Shown here piece after piece: positions 41,386 to 51,881 of a DNA stretch of 64,000 bases (the stretch's first letter is position 1; each line of letters begins with the position of its first letter). Made by a program: the position numbers and the translations under genes. The stretch is from NCBI RefSeq assembly GCF_026410195.1, contig NZ_JAPMLM010000068.1, forward strand, positions 5,001 through 69,000, in the 5' to 3' direction. The notes below the pieces were generated by a model. The model was not told where the DNA came from. It worked only from the letters and a program-made list of their open reading frames with translations, and ran no database searches. Source of the DNA: Xanthomarina sp. F2636L (GTDB lineage Bacteria > Bacteroidota > Bacteroidia > Flavobacteriales > Flavobacteriaceae).

Positions 41386-41784
41386 TTAGTAAACGTAACA
41401 AAGTACTTCGCCACCTATATTTGCTCTTTGAGCTTGTTTGCCTGTCATTACTCCATGAGAAGTAGAAACAATAGCAATACCAAGACCATTTAGAATTCTA
41501 GGTAGTTCTTTTGAACTTGCATACTTACGTAAACCTGGTTTACTTATTCTTTGAATCTTTTTAATTACAGGTTCTTTAGTTTCTTTGTTGTATTTAAGAG
41601 CAATTTTAATTGTTCCCTGTACAGCATTGTCTTCGAACTTGTAACTTAAAATATATCCTTGTTCGAATAATATTTTAGTAATTTCCTTTTTTAAATTAGA
41701 TGCTGGAATCTCTACCACTCTGTGGTTAGCTCGGACAGCATTTCTAACTCTAGTTAGATAATCCGCAATTGGATCTGTATTCAT
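41386..41784 (-). CDS. rpsH: 30S ribosomal protein S8
   Basis: 132 residues; begins MNTDPIADYLTRVRNA, and the C-terminal core GLGIAIVSTSHGVMTGKQA is conserved. S8 binds central-domain 16S rRNA. In E. coli it also represses the spc operon; whether that holds here is not visible. Confidence 0.98.
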   Translation of the reverse strand: MNTDPIADYLTRVRNAVRANHRVVEIPASNLKKEITKILFEQGYILSYKFEDNAVQGTIKIALKYNKETKEPVIKKIQRISKPGLRKYASSKELPRILNGLGIAIVSTSHGVMTGKQAQRANIGGEVLCYVY

Positions 41785-41856
41785 AGTTATTAAATTTCGG
41801 AATTGGTTTTTAACATTATTGTTAAACCTTAATCCAGTTTATAATTAATTTTTATA

Positions 41857-42126
41857 TTACCAGCTAGCTTTCTTAACACCAGGTATTAAACCTTGGTTAG
41901 CCATTTCTCTGAACATAACACGAGAAAGTCCAAAAGTTCTCATATACCCTTTTGGTCTACCTGTTAGCTTACAACGGTTGTGCATGCGTACAGGAGAAGC
42001 ATTTTTTGGTAACTTTTGTAATGCTTCGTAATCTCCAGCTTCTTTTAAAGCTTTACGTTTCTCAGCATATTTTGCTACTGTTTTTGCTCTTTTTACCTCA
42101 CGGGCTTTCATTGATTCTTTAGCCAT
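41857..42126 (-). CDS. rpsN: 30S ribosomal protein S14, zinc-free long form
   Basis: 89 residues; contains [20 protein letters not shown] and ends [11 protein letters not shown]. It has a single Cys instead of a CxxC pair and is the longer zinc-independent type, in line with the zinc-free L36 in the same cluster. Confidence 0.97.
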   Translation of the reverse strand: MAKESMKAREVKRAKTVAKYAEKRKALKEAGDYEALQKLPKNASPVRMHNRCKLTGRPKGYMRTFGLSRVMFREMANQGLIPGVKKASW

Positions 42127-42129
42127 ATC

Positions 42130-42681
42130 TTAATTCTTTTGAAAAGGTAATCCTAATTCTGTTAATAATGATTTTGCTTCCTTATCTGTCTCTGCAGAGG
42201 TTACAAATGTAATATCCATTCCCGAAATTTTATTTACCTTATCGATATCGATTTCTGGAAAGATAATTTGTTCAGTAATTCCTAAATTGTAATTACCTCT
42301 ACCATCGAATCCTGTTGCTTTAATACCATTAAAGTCTCTAACTCGTGGTAATGCTGAAGTAATTAAACGGTCTAAAAATTCATACATTCTTTCTCCACGT
42401 AAAGTAACTTTCGCGCCAATTGGCATTCCTTTACGTAATTTGAATGATGCAACATCTTTTTTAGAGATGGTTGCAATTGTCTTTTGTCCTGTTATAGTTG
42501 TTAATTCTTCCACTGCGTGGTCGATTAACTTTTTATCAGCTACTGCCGCTCCTACTCCTTTAGATAATACTATCTTTTGAAGTTTAGGCACCATCATGAT
42601 GTTCTTATAACCAAATTCGTCTGTAAGAGCTGCAGTTACTCTGCTTTTGTACTCTTCCTTAAGTCTAGGTGTATATGCCAT
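42130..42681 (-). CDS. rplE: 50S ribosomal protein L5
   Basis: 183 residues; [12 protein letters not shown] near the N-terminus and [20 protein letters not shown]. It binds 5S rRNA and contacts the P-site tRNA. It lies 3 bases before rpsN. Confidence 0.98.
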   Translation of the reverse strand: MAYTPRLKEEYKSRVTAALTDEFGYKNIMMVPKLQKIVLSKGVGAAVADKKLIDHAVEELTTITGQKTIATISKKDVASFKLRKGMPIGAKVTLRGERMYEFLDRLITSALPRVRDFNGIKATGFDGRGNYNLGITEQIIFPEIDIDKVNKISGMDITFVTSAETDKEAKSLLTELGLPFQKN

Positions 42682-42683
42682 AA

Positions 42684-42995
42684 CTATATTACTTCATTAG
42701 ATTTTTTTGAAAATCTTACTTTTTTATCGCCTTCCATTCTATATCCAACTCTTGTTGTTTCTCCTTTTGAAGTTAACAATGATAAGTTAGAAATTTGAAT
42801 AGCTGCTTCTTTTTCTACGATTCCACCTTGAGGATTTTGTGCACTTGGTTTAGTGTGTTTCTTAACCATGTTAATACCCTCAACGATCGCTTTGTTCTTA
42901 TCTATTAATACTTTAAGTACTTTTCCTTCTGATCCTTTATGATCTCCAGCTATTACTTTTACAGTATCTCCTGATTTTATTTTAAGCTTTGTCAT
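42684..42995 (-). CDS. rplX: 50S ribosomal protein L24
   Basis: 103 residues; KOW motif [20 protein letters not shown] and [13 protein letters not shown]24 is one of the two assembly-initiating proteins of the 50S subunit. Confidence 0.98.
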   Translation of the reverse strand: MTKLKIKSGDTVKVIAGDHKGSEGKVLKVLIDKNKAIVEGINMVKKHTKPSAQNPQGGIVEKEAAIQISNLSLLTSKGETTRVGYRMEGDKKVRFSKKSNEVI

Positions 42996-43006
42996 TTTTT
43001 TTTGTA

Positions 43007-43375
43007 TTAAAGCACTTCTGGTGCTAGTGATACAATTTTCATGAATTGTTTATCACGAAGTTCTCTTGCAACAGGACCAAATACACGTGTTCCTCTCATT
43101 TCACCCGTTGGGTTTAACAAAACACATGCGTTATCGTCGAATCTAATATAAGATCCGTCTGGTCTTCTTACTTCTTTTCTTGTACGTACAACAACTGCAG
43201 TTGAAACAGCACCTTTTTTAATGTTTCCATTAGGTGTTGCATCTTTAACTGTAACAACAATTTTATCACCTACAGATGCGTATCTTCTTTTGGTACCACC
43301 TAAAACACGTATGGTTAATACTTCTTTTGCTCCAGTGTTATCAGCTACTTTTAATCTTGATTCTGTTTGTATCAT
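43007..43375 (-). CDS. rplN: 50S ribosomal protein L14
   Basis: 122 residues; begins [20 protein letters not shown] and ends [12 protein letters not shown]. It forms part of the intersubunit bridge region. Confidence 0.98.
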   Translation of the reverse strand: MIQTESRLKVADNTGAKEVLTIRVLGGTKRRYASVGDKIVVTVKDATPNGNIKKGAVSTAVVVRTRKEVRRPDGSYIRFDDNACVLLNPTGEMRGTRVFGPVARELRDKQFMKIVSLAPEVL

Positions 43376-43377
43376 AA

Positions 43378-43638
43378 TTATTTAGCTCTTTCGATTATTT
43401 CAACTAGTCTCCAACATTTAGATTTACTCATAGGTCTTGTTTCCATGATCTTTACAGTATCTCCAATATTGCAATCGTTCGTTTCGTCGTGTGCAACGTA
43501 TTTTTTCGTTTTTAACACGAACTTTCCATACATAGGATGTTTTACTTTTTTAACTTCTGCAACTACTATTGATTTTTGCATTTTGTTACTAGTAACTACC
43601 CCTATACGTTCTTTTCTTAAATTTCTTGTTTCCATCAT
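43378..43638 (-). CDS. rpsQ: 30S ribosomal protein S17
   Basis: 86 residues; [20 protein letters not shown] and the [17 protein letters not shown] tail. Two adjacent ATG codons make the start uncertain by one residue. Confidence 0.97.
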   Translation of the reverse strand: MMETRNLRKERIGVVTSNKMQKSIVVAEVKKVKHPMYGKFVLKTKKYVAHDETNDCNIGDTVKIMETRPMSKSKCWRLVEIIERAK

Positions 43639-43648
43639 TTCGGCAGAA

Positions 43649-43840
43649 TTATTGTAAATCTCTTTTAGTTAATTCAGTCGCAATTCTTGCTACGTCTCTT
43701 CTTACAGAACGTAATTGAATTGGGTTCTCTAAAGGAGAAATTGTATGAGTCATTTTTAAATCTAAATAACTCTTTTTAGTTTCACTAAGTTTCTCTTGTA
43801 ACTCAGCTACAGATAATTCTTTAATTTCTGATTGTTTCAT
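43649..43840 (-). CDS. rpmC: 50S ribosomal protein L29
   Basis: 63 residues from [18 protein letters not shown] to [12 protein letters not shown], the usual L29 length. A longer frame starting at 43876 would overlap rplP by 23 bases and add 12 residues not seen in L29, so the start at 43840 is chosen. L29 lies near the polypeptide exit tunnel. Confidence 0.95.
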   Translation of the reverse strand: MKQSEIKELSVAELQEKLSETKKSYLDLKMTHTISPLENPIQLRSVRRDVARIATELTKRDLQ

Positions 43841-43853
43841 AATATCAAATAAA

Positions 43854-44273
43854 TTATGCTTCGTAATCTCGAGCAATTATAAACTTAGTTTTAACTGGTA
43901 GTTTTTGTGCTGCTAGACGCAATGCTTCTTTAGCTACTTCTAGTGGCACGCCACCTACTTCAAATAATATTCTACCTGGTAGCACAGATGCTACCCAGTA
44001 TTCTACGGCACCTTTACCTTTACCCATACGTACTTCAAGAGGTTTCTTTGTAATTGGCTTATCTGGAAATATTTTAATCCAGATAGATCCTTCTCTTTTC
44101 ATGAAACGTGTAGCGGCAATACGTGCTGCTTCTATTTGACGAGCTGTAACAAAGCTCGTGTCTAACGATTTTATACCAAAAGTTCCACTTGATAAACGAT
44201 GACCCCTTCCGGCGTTACCTTTCATACGTCCCTTTTGTTGCTTACGAAATTTTGTTTTTTTAGGCTGTAACAT
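43854..44273 (-). CDS. rplP: 50S ribosomal protein L16
   Basis: 139 residues; begins [20 protein letters not shown] and contains [20 protein letters not shown]. It helps to position A-site tRNA. Confidence 0.98.
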   Translation of the reverse strand: MLQPKKTKFRKQQKGRMKGNAGRGHRLSSGTFGIKSLDTSFVTARQIEAARIAATRFMKREGSIWIKIFPDKPITKKPLEVRMGKGKGAVEYWVASVLPGRILFEVGGVPLEVAKEALRLAAQKLPVKTKFIIARDYEA

Positions 44274-44293
44274 TTTTCTTGTTCTTTAAAAAA

Positions 44294-45016
44294 TTACTTT
44301 CTACGACGAGGTTTGTTAGTATTACTTCCAGCTCCTCGTCCACCTTTTCCTTGCTTCTTAGATAACCCAACAAGAGGAGAAAGTTCTCTTTTACCATATA
44401 CTTCACCTTTCATGATCCATACTTTAATCCCTAATCTACCATAAGTAGTGTGGGCCTCAACTAAAGCATAATCAATATCGGCTCTGAATGTTGATAATGG
44501 AATACGTCCTTCTTTATAATGTTCGCTACGCGCCATTTCAGCACCATTTAAACGACCACTAATTTGAATTTTTATTCCTTCTGCATTCATTCGCATAGTT
44601 GCAGCGATAGCCATTTTGATTGCACGTCTGTAAGAAATTCTATTCTCAATTTGACGAGCAACACTTGCTGCTACTAAATGCGCATCAAGTTCCGGTCTTT
44701 TAATTTCAAATATATTTATTTGAACTTCTTTACCAGTAATTTTCTTAAGTTCTTCCTTTAACTTGTCTACCTCTTGACCACCTTTTCCGATAATAATACC
44801 AGGTCTAGCAGTTGTGATAGTAACGGTTACAAGTTTAAGAGTTCTCTCGATTATTACTCTTGAAACACTAGCTTTAGATAGACGAGCATGGATATACTTT
44901 CTGATCTTATCGTCTTCGGCAAGTTTGTCGCCATAATCGTTTCCTCCGTACCAGTTAGATTCCCATCCTCTGATAATTCCTAAGCGATTTCCGATTGGAT
45001 TTGTTTTTTGTCCCAT
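44294..45016 (-). CDS. rpsC: 30S ribosomal protein S3
   Basis: 240 residues; KH domain with [20 protein letters not shown] and the C-terminal domain with [20 protein letters not shown]. It forms the mRNA entry channel. Confidence 0.98.
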   Translation of the reverse strand: MGQKTNPIGNRLGIIRGWESNWYGGNDYGDKLAEDDKIRKYIHARLSKASVSRVIIERTLKLVTVTITTARPGIIIGKGGQEVDKLKEELKKITGKEVQINIFEIKRPELDAHLVAASVARQIENRISYRRAIKMAIAATMRMNAEGIKIQISGRLNGAEMARSEHYKEGRIPLSTFRADIDYALVEAHTTYGRLGIKVWIMKGEVYGKRELSPLVGLSKKQGKGGRGAGSNTNKPRRRK

Positions 45017-45025
45017 ATCTCTATC

Positions 45026-45433
45026 TTAACTTTGTGTGTTATTGTTAGCTCCTACCACAATTGTTACGTGGTTTGAACGTTTTCTAATTCTGTGCGCGCG
45101 ACCTTGAGGTGCTGGACGTAATCTTTTTAACATAGATCCTCCATCAACTCGTATCTCTTTTACAAATAATTCAGCTTCTTCAATACTTGCATCTTCGTTT
45201 TTAGCTTGCCAGTTTGCAATTGCAGACAACAACAATGTTTCTAAACGATTTGAAGCTTCTTTTTGACTGAATTTCAATATATTAAGCGCTTTTTCTACTT
45301 TTTCACCTCTTACTAAATCGGCTACTAAACGCATTTTTCTTGGTGATGTAGGACAGTTATTAAGTTTAGCGAAAGCAATATGCTTTTTCTCTTCCTTAAT
45401 CGCGTCTGCCATTTGTTTTTTACGACTTCCCAT
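45026..45433 (-). CDS. rplV: 50S ribosomal protein L22
   Basis: 135 residues; [20 protein letters not shown] and the exit-tunnel hairpin region ending [20 protein letters not shown]. An N-terminal extension of about 20 residues is typical of Flavobacteriia. Confidence 0.98.
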   Translation of the reverse strand: MGSRKKQMADAIKEEKKHIAFAKLNNCPTSPRKMRLVADLVRGEKVEKALNILKFSQKEASNRLETLLLSAIANWQAKNEDASIEEAELFVKEIRVDGGSMLKRLRPAPQGRAHRIRKRSNHVTIVVGANNNTQS

Positions 45434-45439
45434 AGCTTA

Positions 45440-45718
45440 CTACTTTTTACCTTTGTTTTTAGCACCTGCATGACCTCTAAAAGATCTTGTTGGTGAAAAT
45501 TCTCCTAATTTATGTCCTACCATATTCTCAGTTACATATACCGGTACAAATTGACGACCGTTATGCACTGCAATAGTTTGTCCAACAAAATCTGGTGTAA
45601 TCATAGAGGCTCTTGACCAAGTTTTGATTACTGTTTTCTTGTTAGTCTCTACATTTGTAGCAACTTTCTTCTCTAATTTATAATGAACGTAAGGTCCTTT
45701 TTTTAATGATCTTGACAT
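45440..45718 (-). CDS. rpsS: 30S ribosomal protein S19
   Basis: 92 residues; begins [19 protein letters not shown] and ends with [20 protein letters not shown]. It is located in the 30S head next to S13. Confidence 0.98.
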   Translation of the reverse strand: MSRSLKKGPYVHYKLEKKVATNVETNKKTVIKTWSRASMITPDFVGQTIAVHNGRQFVPVYVTENMVGHKLGEFSPTRSFRGHAGAKNKGKK

Positions 45719-45721
45719 GGC

Positions 45722-46546
45722 TTATTTCTTTCTACGTTCTACAATATATTTATTACTCGCTTTTGTCTTAGAACGCGTTCTGTAACCTTTAGCAGGCACA
45801 CCGTTTCTATTTCTTGGGTGTCCACCAGCAGACTTACCTTCACCACCACCCATTGGATGATCGACAGGGTTCATTACTACTGGTCTTGTACGAGGTCTTC
45901 TTCCTAACCATCTTGTTCTACCTGCTTTACCAGATACTAACAATTGATGATCCGAGTTTGAAACAACGCCTATAGTAGCCATACAAGTTACTAACACTAA
46001 ACGAGTTTCTCCAGAAGGCAACTTAATAGATGCAAACTTACCATCTCTCGCCATTAATTGAGCAAAAGTTCCAGCACTTCTAGCCATAACAGCTCCTTGT
46101 CCTGGACGTAATTCTACACCTGAAATAATAGTTCCTAAAGGAATTTTAGATAATGGCATTGCATTACCTATTTCAGTTGGAACATCATCTCCAGACACTA
46201 CTGTTTGACCAACCTGCAATCCGTTTGGTGCAATAATGTATGATTTTACGCCATCTTGATAATTCAATAAAGCAATAAAAGCTGTTCTGTTTGGATCGTA
46301 CTCGATAGACTTAACTTCTGCTGGAATTCCAGTTTTGTTACGTTTAAAATCGATAATACGATACTTTCTTTTATGACCTCCACCTATATAGCGCATGGTC
46401 ATTTTTCCTTGACTGTTTCTACCACCAGACCTTTTGTTCGGAACGAGTAAACTCTTTTCCGGCTTATCAGTAGTTATGGCGTCATACCCATTTACTACTC
46501 TAAATCGCTGTCCTGGTGTGATTGGTTTTAATTTTCTTACTGACAT
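45722..46546 (-). CDS. rplB: 50S ribosomal protein L2
   Basis: 274 residues; [20 protein letters not shown] contains the conserved His region at the peptidyl-transferase side. The Lys/Arg-rich tail ends KYIVERRKK. It lies 3 bases before rpsS. Confidence 0.98.
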   Translation of the reverse strand: MSVRKLKPITPGQRFRVVNGYDAITTDKPEKSLLVPNKRSGGRNSQGKMTMRYIGGGHKRKYRIIDFKRNKTGIPAEVKSIEYDPNRTAFIALLNYQDGVKSYIIAPNGLQVGQTVVSGDDVPTEIGNAMPLSKIPLGTIISGVELRPGQGAVMARSAGTFAQLMARDGKFASIKLPSGETRLVLVTCMATIGVVSNSDHQLLVSGKAGRTRWLGRRPRTRPVVMNPVDHPMGGGEGKSAGGHPRNRNGVPAKGYRTRSKTKASNKYIVERRKK

Positions 46547-46556
46547 TTGTCTTTAA

Positions 46557-46847
46557 TTACATGTTACTGTATAAATCAATCATTTCACCTTCCGCCAGTT
46601 GTACAATTGCCTTTTTAACAGCATTTGTTTTACCATGTTGAATACCAGTTTTTGTAAACTTAGTTTTTCTATCTGGACGGACATTTATAGTACGAACTTT
46701 TTCAACAGAAACGCCATAAGCAGCTTCAACCGCTTTTTTAATTTCTACCTTGTTCGCCTTGGTATTCACTGCGAAAGTATAGCAGTTTCTTAACTCGCTA
46801 TCTGCAGTCGCTTTTTCTGTGATTATAGGTTTAATTAAGATATTCAT
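46557..46847 (-). CDS. rplW: 50S ribosomal protein L23
   Basis: 96 residues; begins MNILIKPIITEKATADSELR and contains NKVEIKKAVEAAYGVSVEKV. It sits at the exit-tunnel rim and serves as a docking site for trigger factor and SRP in known ribosomes. Confidence 0.97.
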   Translation of the reverse strand: MNILIKPIITEKATADSELRNCYTFAVNTKANKVEIKKAVEAAYGVSVEKVRTINVRPDRKTKFTKTGIQHGKTNAVKKAIVQLAEGEMIDLYSNM

Positions 46848-46854
46848 TTGTTTC

Positions 46855-47484
46855 TTATTTACTTAAATTCAATTCAATTCCTTCTAAAGAGCTCTCTAAA
46901 AGCACAATCTGATTTGCATTTAAAATCTTATAAGTGCTTAATTCTGAGCTATTTATAACTTCAGAACCTTTCAAATTGCGTGAGGACAAATATACATTAT
47001 TATTTGAAGCACCCAACACAAAGAGAGATTTTTTATTATCTAGGTTTAAAGCATTTAAAACAGCAGTGAAGTTTTTAGTCTTTGGAGTTTCAAAATTAAA
47101 GTCTTCTAAAACTACAATTGACTTCTCACTTGCTTTAATACTTAAGGCCGATTTTCTAGCTAAACGCTTTAAATTTTTATTTAATTTAAAGCTATAGTTT
47201 CTTGGTCTAGGACCAAAAATACGTCCACCACCTTTAAAAACTCCAGACTTGATAGATCCAGCTCTTGCTGTACCCGTTCCCTTTTGTTTTTTAATTTTAC
47301 GTGTACTTCCGGAAATCTCAGCTCTCTCTTTAGATTTGTGAGTTCCTTGTCTTTGGTTTGCTAAATATTGTTTAACATCCAAATATACAGCGTGGTTATT
47401 AGGCTCAATAGCAAAAACAGCATCCGAAAGGTCTGCCTTTCTTCCTGTTTCTTTTCCGTTTATATCTAAAACTGCTACTTTCAT
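46855..47484 (-). CDS. rplD: 50S ribosomal protein L4
   Basis: 209 residues; contains [20 protein letters not shown] and [19 protein letters not shown], the tunnel-loop region. Its start codon overlaps the rplC stop by one base, so translation is probably coupled. Confidence 0.98.
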   Translation of the reverse strand: MKVAVLDINGKETGRKADLSDAVFAIEPNNHAVYLDVKQYLANQRQGTHKSKERAEISGSTRKIKKQKGTGTARAGSIKSGVFKGGGRIFGPRPRNYSFKLNKNLKRLARKSALSIKASEKSIVVLEDFNFETPKTKNFTAVLNALNLDNKKSLFVLGASNNNVYLSSRNLKGSEVINSSELSTYKILNANQIVLLESSLEGIELNLSK

Positions 47485-48101
47485 TATTTCTGAATAATTA
47501 CATAAGAGTTTTTATGGCCAGGCACACAACCTTTAACCACAAGTAGATTCTTTTCTGGCACTACTTTTAAAACTTTTAAATTTTCAACATTCACTCTTTC
47601 TCCACCCATTCTTCCGGCCATCTTCATTCCTTTAAAAACTCTTGCAGGATAAGAAGCAGCTCCAATAGAACCTGGTGCTCTTAAACGGTTATGTTGTCCG
47701 TGAGTAGCTTGACCTACACCAGCAAAACCGTGACGTTTTACAACACCTTGGAATCCTTTTCCTTTTGATGTTCCTGCAATATCAACAAACTCACCTTCTA
47801 TAAAGTGCTCTACTGTTATTGCATCTCCTAATTTGTACTCCTTATCAAAACCTTTGAATTCAACGATTTTGCGTTTAACAGAAGTTCCTGCTTTTTTGGC
47901 ATGACCTAAGTCAGCTTTAGTAGCACTTTTTTCTGTCGCGTCATCGAAACCAAGTTGGATAGCTTTATAACCATCAACTTCTTCAGTTCTGACTTGGGTA
48001 ACGATACATGGTCCAGCTTCGATTACTGTACATGGAATGTTCTTTCCATTTTCATCGAAAATGCTGGTCATACCGATCTTTTTTCCTATTAACCCAGACA
48101 T
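47484..48101 (-). CDS. rplC: 50S ribosomal protein L3
   Basis: 205 residues; begins [20 protein letters not shown] and contains the long-loop motif [20 protein letters not shown]. It initiates 50S assembly. It follows a hairpin that separates it from rpsJ. Confidence 0.98.
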   Translation of the reverse strand: MSGLIGKKIGMTSIFDENGKNIPCTVIEAGPCIVTQVRTEEVDGYKAIQLGFDDATEKSATKADLGHAKKAGTSVKRKIVEFKGFDKEYKLGDAITVEHFIEGEFVDIAGTSKGKGFQGVVKRHGFAGVGQATHGQHNRLRAPGSIGAASYPARVFKGMKMAGRMGGERVNVENLKVLKVVPEKNLLVVKGCVPGHKNSYVIIQK

Positions 48102-48140
48102 ATTTATTAATTATTAATTATTACTATTCTATTTATTAAA

Positions 48141-48175
48141 AATTCAAGGCTGAAAATACGTTTCAGCCTTGAATT
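48141..48175 (-). terminator. Hairpin between rpsJ and rplC (terminator or attenuator)
   Basis: A perfect 15-base inverted repeat (AATTCAAGGCTGAAA and its complement) around a 5-base loop, followed on the minus strand by TTTTTAAT. The adjacent gap is 126 bases, much larger than other gaps in the cluster. It probably divides the str part from the S10 part or regulates read-through. Confidence 0.7.
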
Positions 48176-48227
48176 GTATTTTTACCGTTTTTCCAAAACC
48201 ATCGTTAAGGACATGTTTGTATTTTAC

Positions 48228-48533
48228 TTACACTTTAATCTCTACTTCAACACCACTTGGTAATTCAAGTTTCATCAAAGCATCAATTGTTTTTGAAGAT
48301 GATGAGTAAATATCAAGTAAACGCTTATAAGAGCTTAATTGAAATTGTTCTCTAGACTTCTTATTAACGTGTGGTGAACGTAATACAGTGAAAATTTTCT
48401 TGTGTGTTGGTAACGGAATTGGTCCTGTTACAACTGCACCTGTACTTTTTACTGTTTTTACAATCTTCTCAGCAGACTTGTCTACTAAATTGTGATCGTA
48501 AGACTTTAATTTTATTCTAATTTTTTGACTCAT
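48228..48533 (-). CDS. rpsJ: 30S ribosomal protein S10
   Basis: 101 residues; begins [20 protein letters not shown] and contains [20 protein letters not shown]. It is co-linear with fusA (11-base gap). In other bacteria S10 also works with NusB in antitermination. Confidence 0.98.
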   Translation of the reverse strand: MSQKIRIKLKSYDHNLVDKSAEKIVKTVKSTGAVVTGPIPLPTHKKIFTVLRSPHVNKKSREQFQLSSYKRLLDIYSSSSKTIDALMKLELPSGVEVEIKV

Positions 48534-48544
48534 TTTCTTAAGAT

Positions 48545-50671
48545 TTACGATTCGATACCTTTAGCAGCTTTTATAACTTCTTCTGAAATATTAGAAGGCG
48601 TTTCAGCATAGTGTGAAAATTCCATTGTTGATGTTGCACGTCCTGAAGACAACGTTCTTAATGTAGTTACATAACCGAACATTTCTGATAAAGGAACAGT
48701 AGCTTTTACAGTTTTTGCACCTGCTCTATCTCCCATATCACTCATTTGTCCACGACGACGGTTTAAATCTCCTACAATGTCACCCATGTTTTCTTCAGGA
48801 GTAATTACCTCAAGTTTCATGATTGGCTCCATAATTACTGCTTTAGCAGCTTTTGCTGCAGCTTTAAATCCTAATTTTGCAGCTAATTCGAATGATAATT
48901 GATCCGAATCCACATCGTGATAAGATCCATCAGTTAATGTTACTTTCATCGCATCAACTTCGTATCCTGCAAGCGGTCCATTAACCATAGCCATTTTGAA
49001 TCCTTTTTCAATTGAAGGGATAAATTCTTTAGGAACGTTACCACCTTTAATTACTGATTCAAACTGTAATCCAACAACACCTTCATCTGCAGGCTCTAAT
49101 GTAAATACTATATCAGCAAATTTACCACGTCCACCAGATTGCTTCTTATAAACCTCTCTGTGTTCAGCACGTTGTGTAATAGCCTCTTTATATTCAACCT
49201 GTGGTTGTCCTTGATTTACTTCTACTTTAAACTCACGACGTAAACGATCGACAATAATATCTAAGTGAAGCTCACCCATTCCTGATATAATTGTTTGACC
49301 TGAATTCTCGTCAGTTCTAGCTGTAAACGTTGGATCTTCTTCAGCTAATTTAGATAAAGCCATACCTAACTTATCAACATCTGCTTTAGTTTTTGGCTCT
49401 ACCGCGATACCAATTACTGGATCTGGGAAGTCCATAGATTCTAAAACAATAGGATGCTTTTCATCAGACATCGTATCTCCTGTTTTAATATCTTTAAATC
49501 CTACTGCAGCACCAATATCTCCTGCTTCGATAAAATCGATAGCAATTTGTTTATTAGAGTGCATTTGGTAGATACGTGAAATACGTTCCTTTTTACCTGA
49601 ACGATTGTTCAAGATATACGATCCAGCATCTAAACGACCTGAATACGCACGGAAGAATGCTAAACGTCCTACAAAAGGATCGGTAGCAATTTTAAATGCT
49701 AGAGCAGAAAAAGGCTCTTTAACATCTGGTTTACGTCTTTCTTCTTTATCAGTATCTGGATTTGTTCCTATTACACTTTCTCTATCCATTGGAGAAGGTA
49801 AATAACGACAAACAGCATCTAATAAGAACTGTACCCCTTTATTTTTAAATGAAGAACCGCAAACCATAGGAATAATTGCCATATCCATTACAGCAGCCCT
49901 AAGTGCAGCGTGCACTTCGTCTTCTGTAATAGAATCTTCATCTTCCATGAATTTTTCTAATAAATCTTCATCATAACCAGCAACTTCCTCGATTAATAAA
50001 GCACGATATTTTCGTACTTCATCTTTCATATCTTCAGGAATATCTACAACATCAAAAGTCGAACCGTAGTTCTCATCGTGCCATACAATTGCTCTGTTTT
50101 TTACTAAATCTACTATCCCTTTAAAATTCTCTTCATCACCAATATTTAAAACAATTGGCACGGCATTAGACCCTAACATTTCCTTAACTTGGTTACAAAC
50201 CATCATAAAATCAGATCCTTGACGGTCCATTTTATTAACGAAACCAATTCTTGGAACTTTATAATTATCTGCAAGTCTCCAGTTAGTTTCAGATTGTGGC
50301 TCAACACCATCTACTGCACTAAATAAGAATACTAAACCATCTAATACACGTAATGAACGGTTTACCTCTACGGTAAAATCTACGTGACCAGGAGTGTCAA
50401 TAATATTAAAGTGATAACTTTGCGCATCTTCAGTTGGCTTCGCGTTTTCCATTGGAAAAACCCAGTCGCAAGTAGTTGCAGCCGAAGTAATTGTAATACC
50501 TCTCTCTGCTTCTTGCTCCATCCAGTCCATTGTTGATGAACCTTGGTGAGTTTCACCCATTTTATGGTTTACACCAGTGTAGAACAAGATACGTTCTGTT
50601 GTTGTTGTTTTACCAGCATCAATGTGAGCTGCAATACCTATATTTCTTGTTAATCTTAAATCTCTTGCCAT
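48545..50671 (-). CDS. fusA: Elongation factor G
   Basis: This 708-residue translocation GTPase has the G-domain motifs [20 protein letters not shown] (G1), [12 protein letters not shown] (G3) and NKMDR (G4). Domain II and domains III-V follow, with the catalytic-loop region [11 protein letters not shown]. It lies between rpsG and rpsJ, and no tuf gene follows it here, unlike in E. coli. Confidence 0.98.
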   Translation of the reverse strand: MARDLRLTRNIGIAAHIDAGKTTTTERILFYTGVNHKMGETHQGSSTMDWMEQEAERGITITSAATTCDWVFPMENAKPTEDAQSYHFNIIDTPGHVDFTVEVNRSLRVLDGLVFLFSAVDGVEPQSETNWRLADNYKVPRIGFVNKMDRQGSDFMMVCNQVKEMLGSNAVPIVLNIGDEENFKGIVDLVKNRAIVWHDENYGSTFDVVDIPEDMKDEVRKYRALLIEEVAGYDEDLLEKFMEDEDSITEDEVHAALRAAVMDMAIIPMVCGSSFKNKGVQFLLDAVCRYLPSPMDRESVIGTNPDTDKEERRKPDVKEPFSALAFKIATDPFVGRLAFFRAYSGRLDAGSYILNNRSGKKERISRIYQMHSNKQIAIDFIEAGDIGAAVGFKDIKTGDTMSDEKHPIVLESMDFPDPVIGIAVEPKTKADVDKLGMALSKLAEEDPTFTARTDENSGQTIISGMGELHLDIIVDRLRREFKVEVNQGQPQVEYKEAITQRAEHREVYKKQSGGRGKFADIVFTLEPADEGVVGLQFESVIKGGNVPKEFIPSIEKGFKMAMVNGPLAGYEVDAMKVTLTDGSYHDVDSDQLSFELAAKLGFKAAAKAAKAVIMEPIMKLEVITPEENMGDIVGDLNRRRGQMSDMGDRAGAKTVKATVPLSEMFGYVTTLRTLSSGRATSTMEFSHYAETPSNISEEVIKAAKGIES

Positions 50672-50674
50672 TTA

Positions 50675-51151
50675 TTAAAATCTAAAGTGTGAGAATGCTT
50701 TATTTGCTTCTGCCATCTTATGAGTATCCACTCTTTTCTTAACAGCTGCTCCTTCTTCTTTAGCTGCTGCCAAAATTTCTGAAGCTAAACGTTGTGCCAT
50801 AGATTTTTCGTTTCTTTTACGAGAATAGCTAATTAGCCATTTCATTGCAGTTGAAACTTTTCTATCTGGACGAATTTGCATTGGAATTTGAAATGTCGCT
50901 CCACCTACTCTACGACTACGTACTTCTACGTGAGGCATAACGTTAGACAAGGCATCTTTCCATAATTCTAAAGCCGTTTTTTCTTCGTCTGTTTTCTTTT
51001 CTTCTACGATATCAATTGCATCGTAAAACACTTTAAAAGCTACTGACTTTTTACCGTCCCACATCATCATATTAACGAATCTAGTTACTAACTGATCGTT
51101 AAAACGTGGATCTGGCAAAAGTGGTCTCTTTTTTGCTGCTCTTTTTCTCAT
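50675..51151 (-). CDS. rpsG: 30S ribosomal protein S7
   Basis: 158 residues; begins [20 protein letters not shown] and contains [20 protein letters not shown]. It is the primary binder of the 16S 3' domain. It lies 3 bases before fusA. Confidence 0.98.
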   Translation of the reverse strand: MRKRAAKKRPLLPDPRFNDQLVTRFVNMMMWDGKKSVAFKVFYDAIDIVEEKKTDEEKTALELWKDALSNVMPHVEVRSRRVGGATFQIPMQIRPDRKVSTAMKWLISYSRKRNEKSMAQRLASEILAAAKEEGAAVKKRVDTHKMAEANKAFSHFRF

Positions 51152-51175
51152 GTCTTCTTCTTAAGTTTTCTTTAA

Positions 51176-51550
51176 TTAACTCTTAGGGCGTTTTGCACCA
51201 TATTTAGATCTACGTTGTGTTCTACCTGCAACACCTGCTGTGTCTAAGGCACCACGAACAATGTGATATCTAACTCCTGGCAAATCTTTTACCCTTCCAC
51301 CTCTAACCAATACTATCGAGTGCTCTTGTAAATTGTGTCCTTCTCCTGGAATGTAAGCGTTTACTTCTTTACCATTAGTTAACCTTACTCTCGCTACTTT
51401 ACGCATTGCAGAGTTAGGTTTCTTAGGTGTAGTAGTGTAAACACGAGTACAAACTCCACGTCTTTGTGGACACGAATCTAAAGCAACCGATTTACTCTTC
51501 TTGGTCAATTTGGTTCTTCCTTTTCGTACTAATTGTGAAATTGTTGGCAT
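51176..51550 (-). CDS. rpsL: 30S ribosomal protein S12
   Basis: 124 residues; contains [18 protein letters not shown] and [16 protein letters not shown]. Both lysines whose replacement gives streptomycin resistance in other bacteria (in PKKPNSA and VKDLPGV) are unchanged, so this is the wild-type form at those positions. It is the first gene of the cluster. Confidence 0.98.
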   Translation of the reverse strand: MPTISQLVRKGRTKLTKKSKSVALDSCPQRRGVCTRVYTTTPKKPNSAMRKVARVRLTNGKEVNAYIPGEGHNLQEHSIVLVRGGRVKDLPGVRYHIVRGALDTAGVAGRTQRRSKYGAKRPKS

Positions 51551-51593
51551 ATATTTTATATAATAATTTACTAATACCTCTTATTAGAGGGGT

Positions 51594-51626
51594 GCAAATG
51601 TAGAAATTTATTTTAATTTTTCAAAC
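51594..51626 (-). promoter_or_regulatory. Promoter of the ribosomal cluster (TTTG-N19-TACATTTG)
   Basis: On the minus strand TTTG (complement 51622-51625) is followed after 19 bases by TACATTTG (complement 51595-51602). A CACCCCTCT initial region follows, similar to the rRNA promoters. It lies 44 bases before rpsL. Confidence 0.82.
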
Positions 51627-51881
51627 GTTAATTAATTAATTTTCACAACTTAGCCTATATTTTTTTTTATCCCTTTCTTTAATTGTCGGAAAACAAAAGT
51701 GTAAATGGCTATTTAAAGGCTGTTTTTATTTGTATTTATCTTATTGTTTAAAGAACGAATTCTAATGGCATGTCTATTTTAGATATTCGTTAAAAGAGTC
51801 ACAATACTATTAGAACCTAAAAATTACACCTATAGATATATAATAACTCTTCTTTTTACGTTAGTTTTACAATTCAAATAG
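51627..51881. other. AT-rich divergent spacer, no gene seen
   Basis: Region between the ribosomal-cluster promoter and the Omp85-like gene. It is very AT-rich, with no recognised RNA gene, repeat or perfect TAnnTTTG box on the plus strand. Confidence 0.5.
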
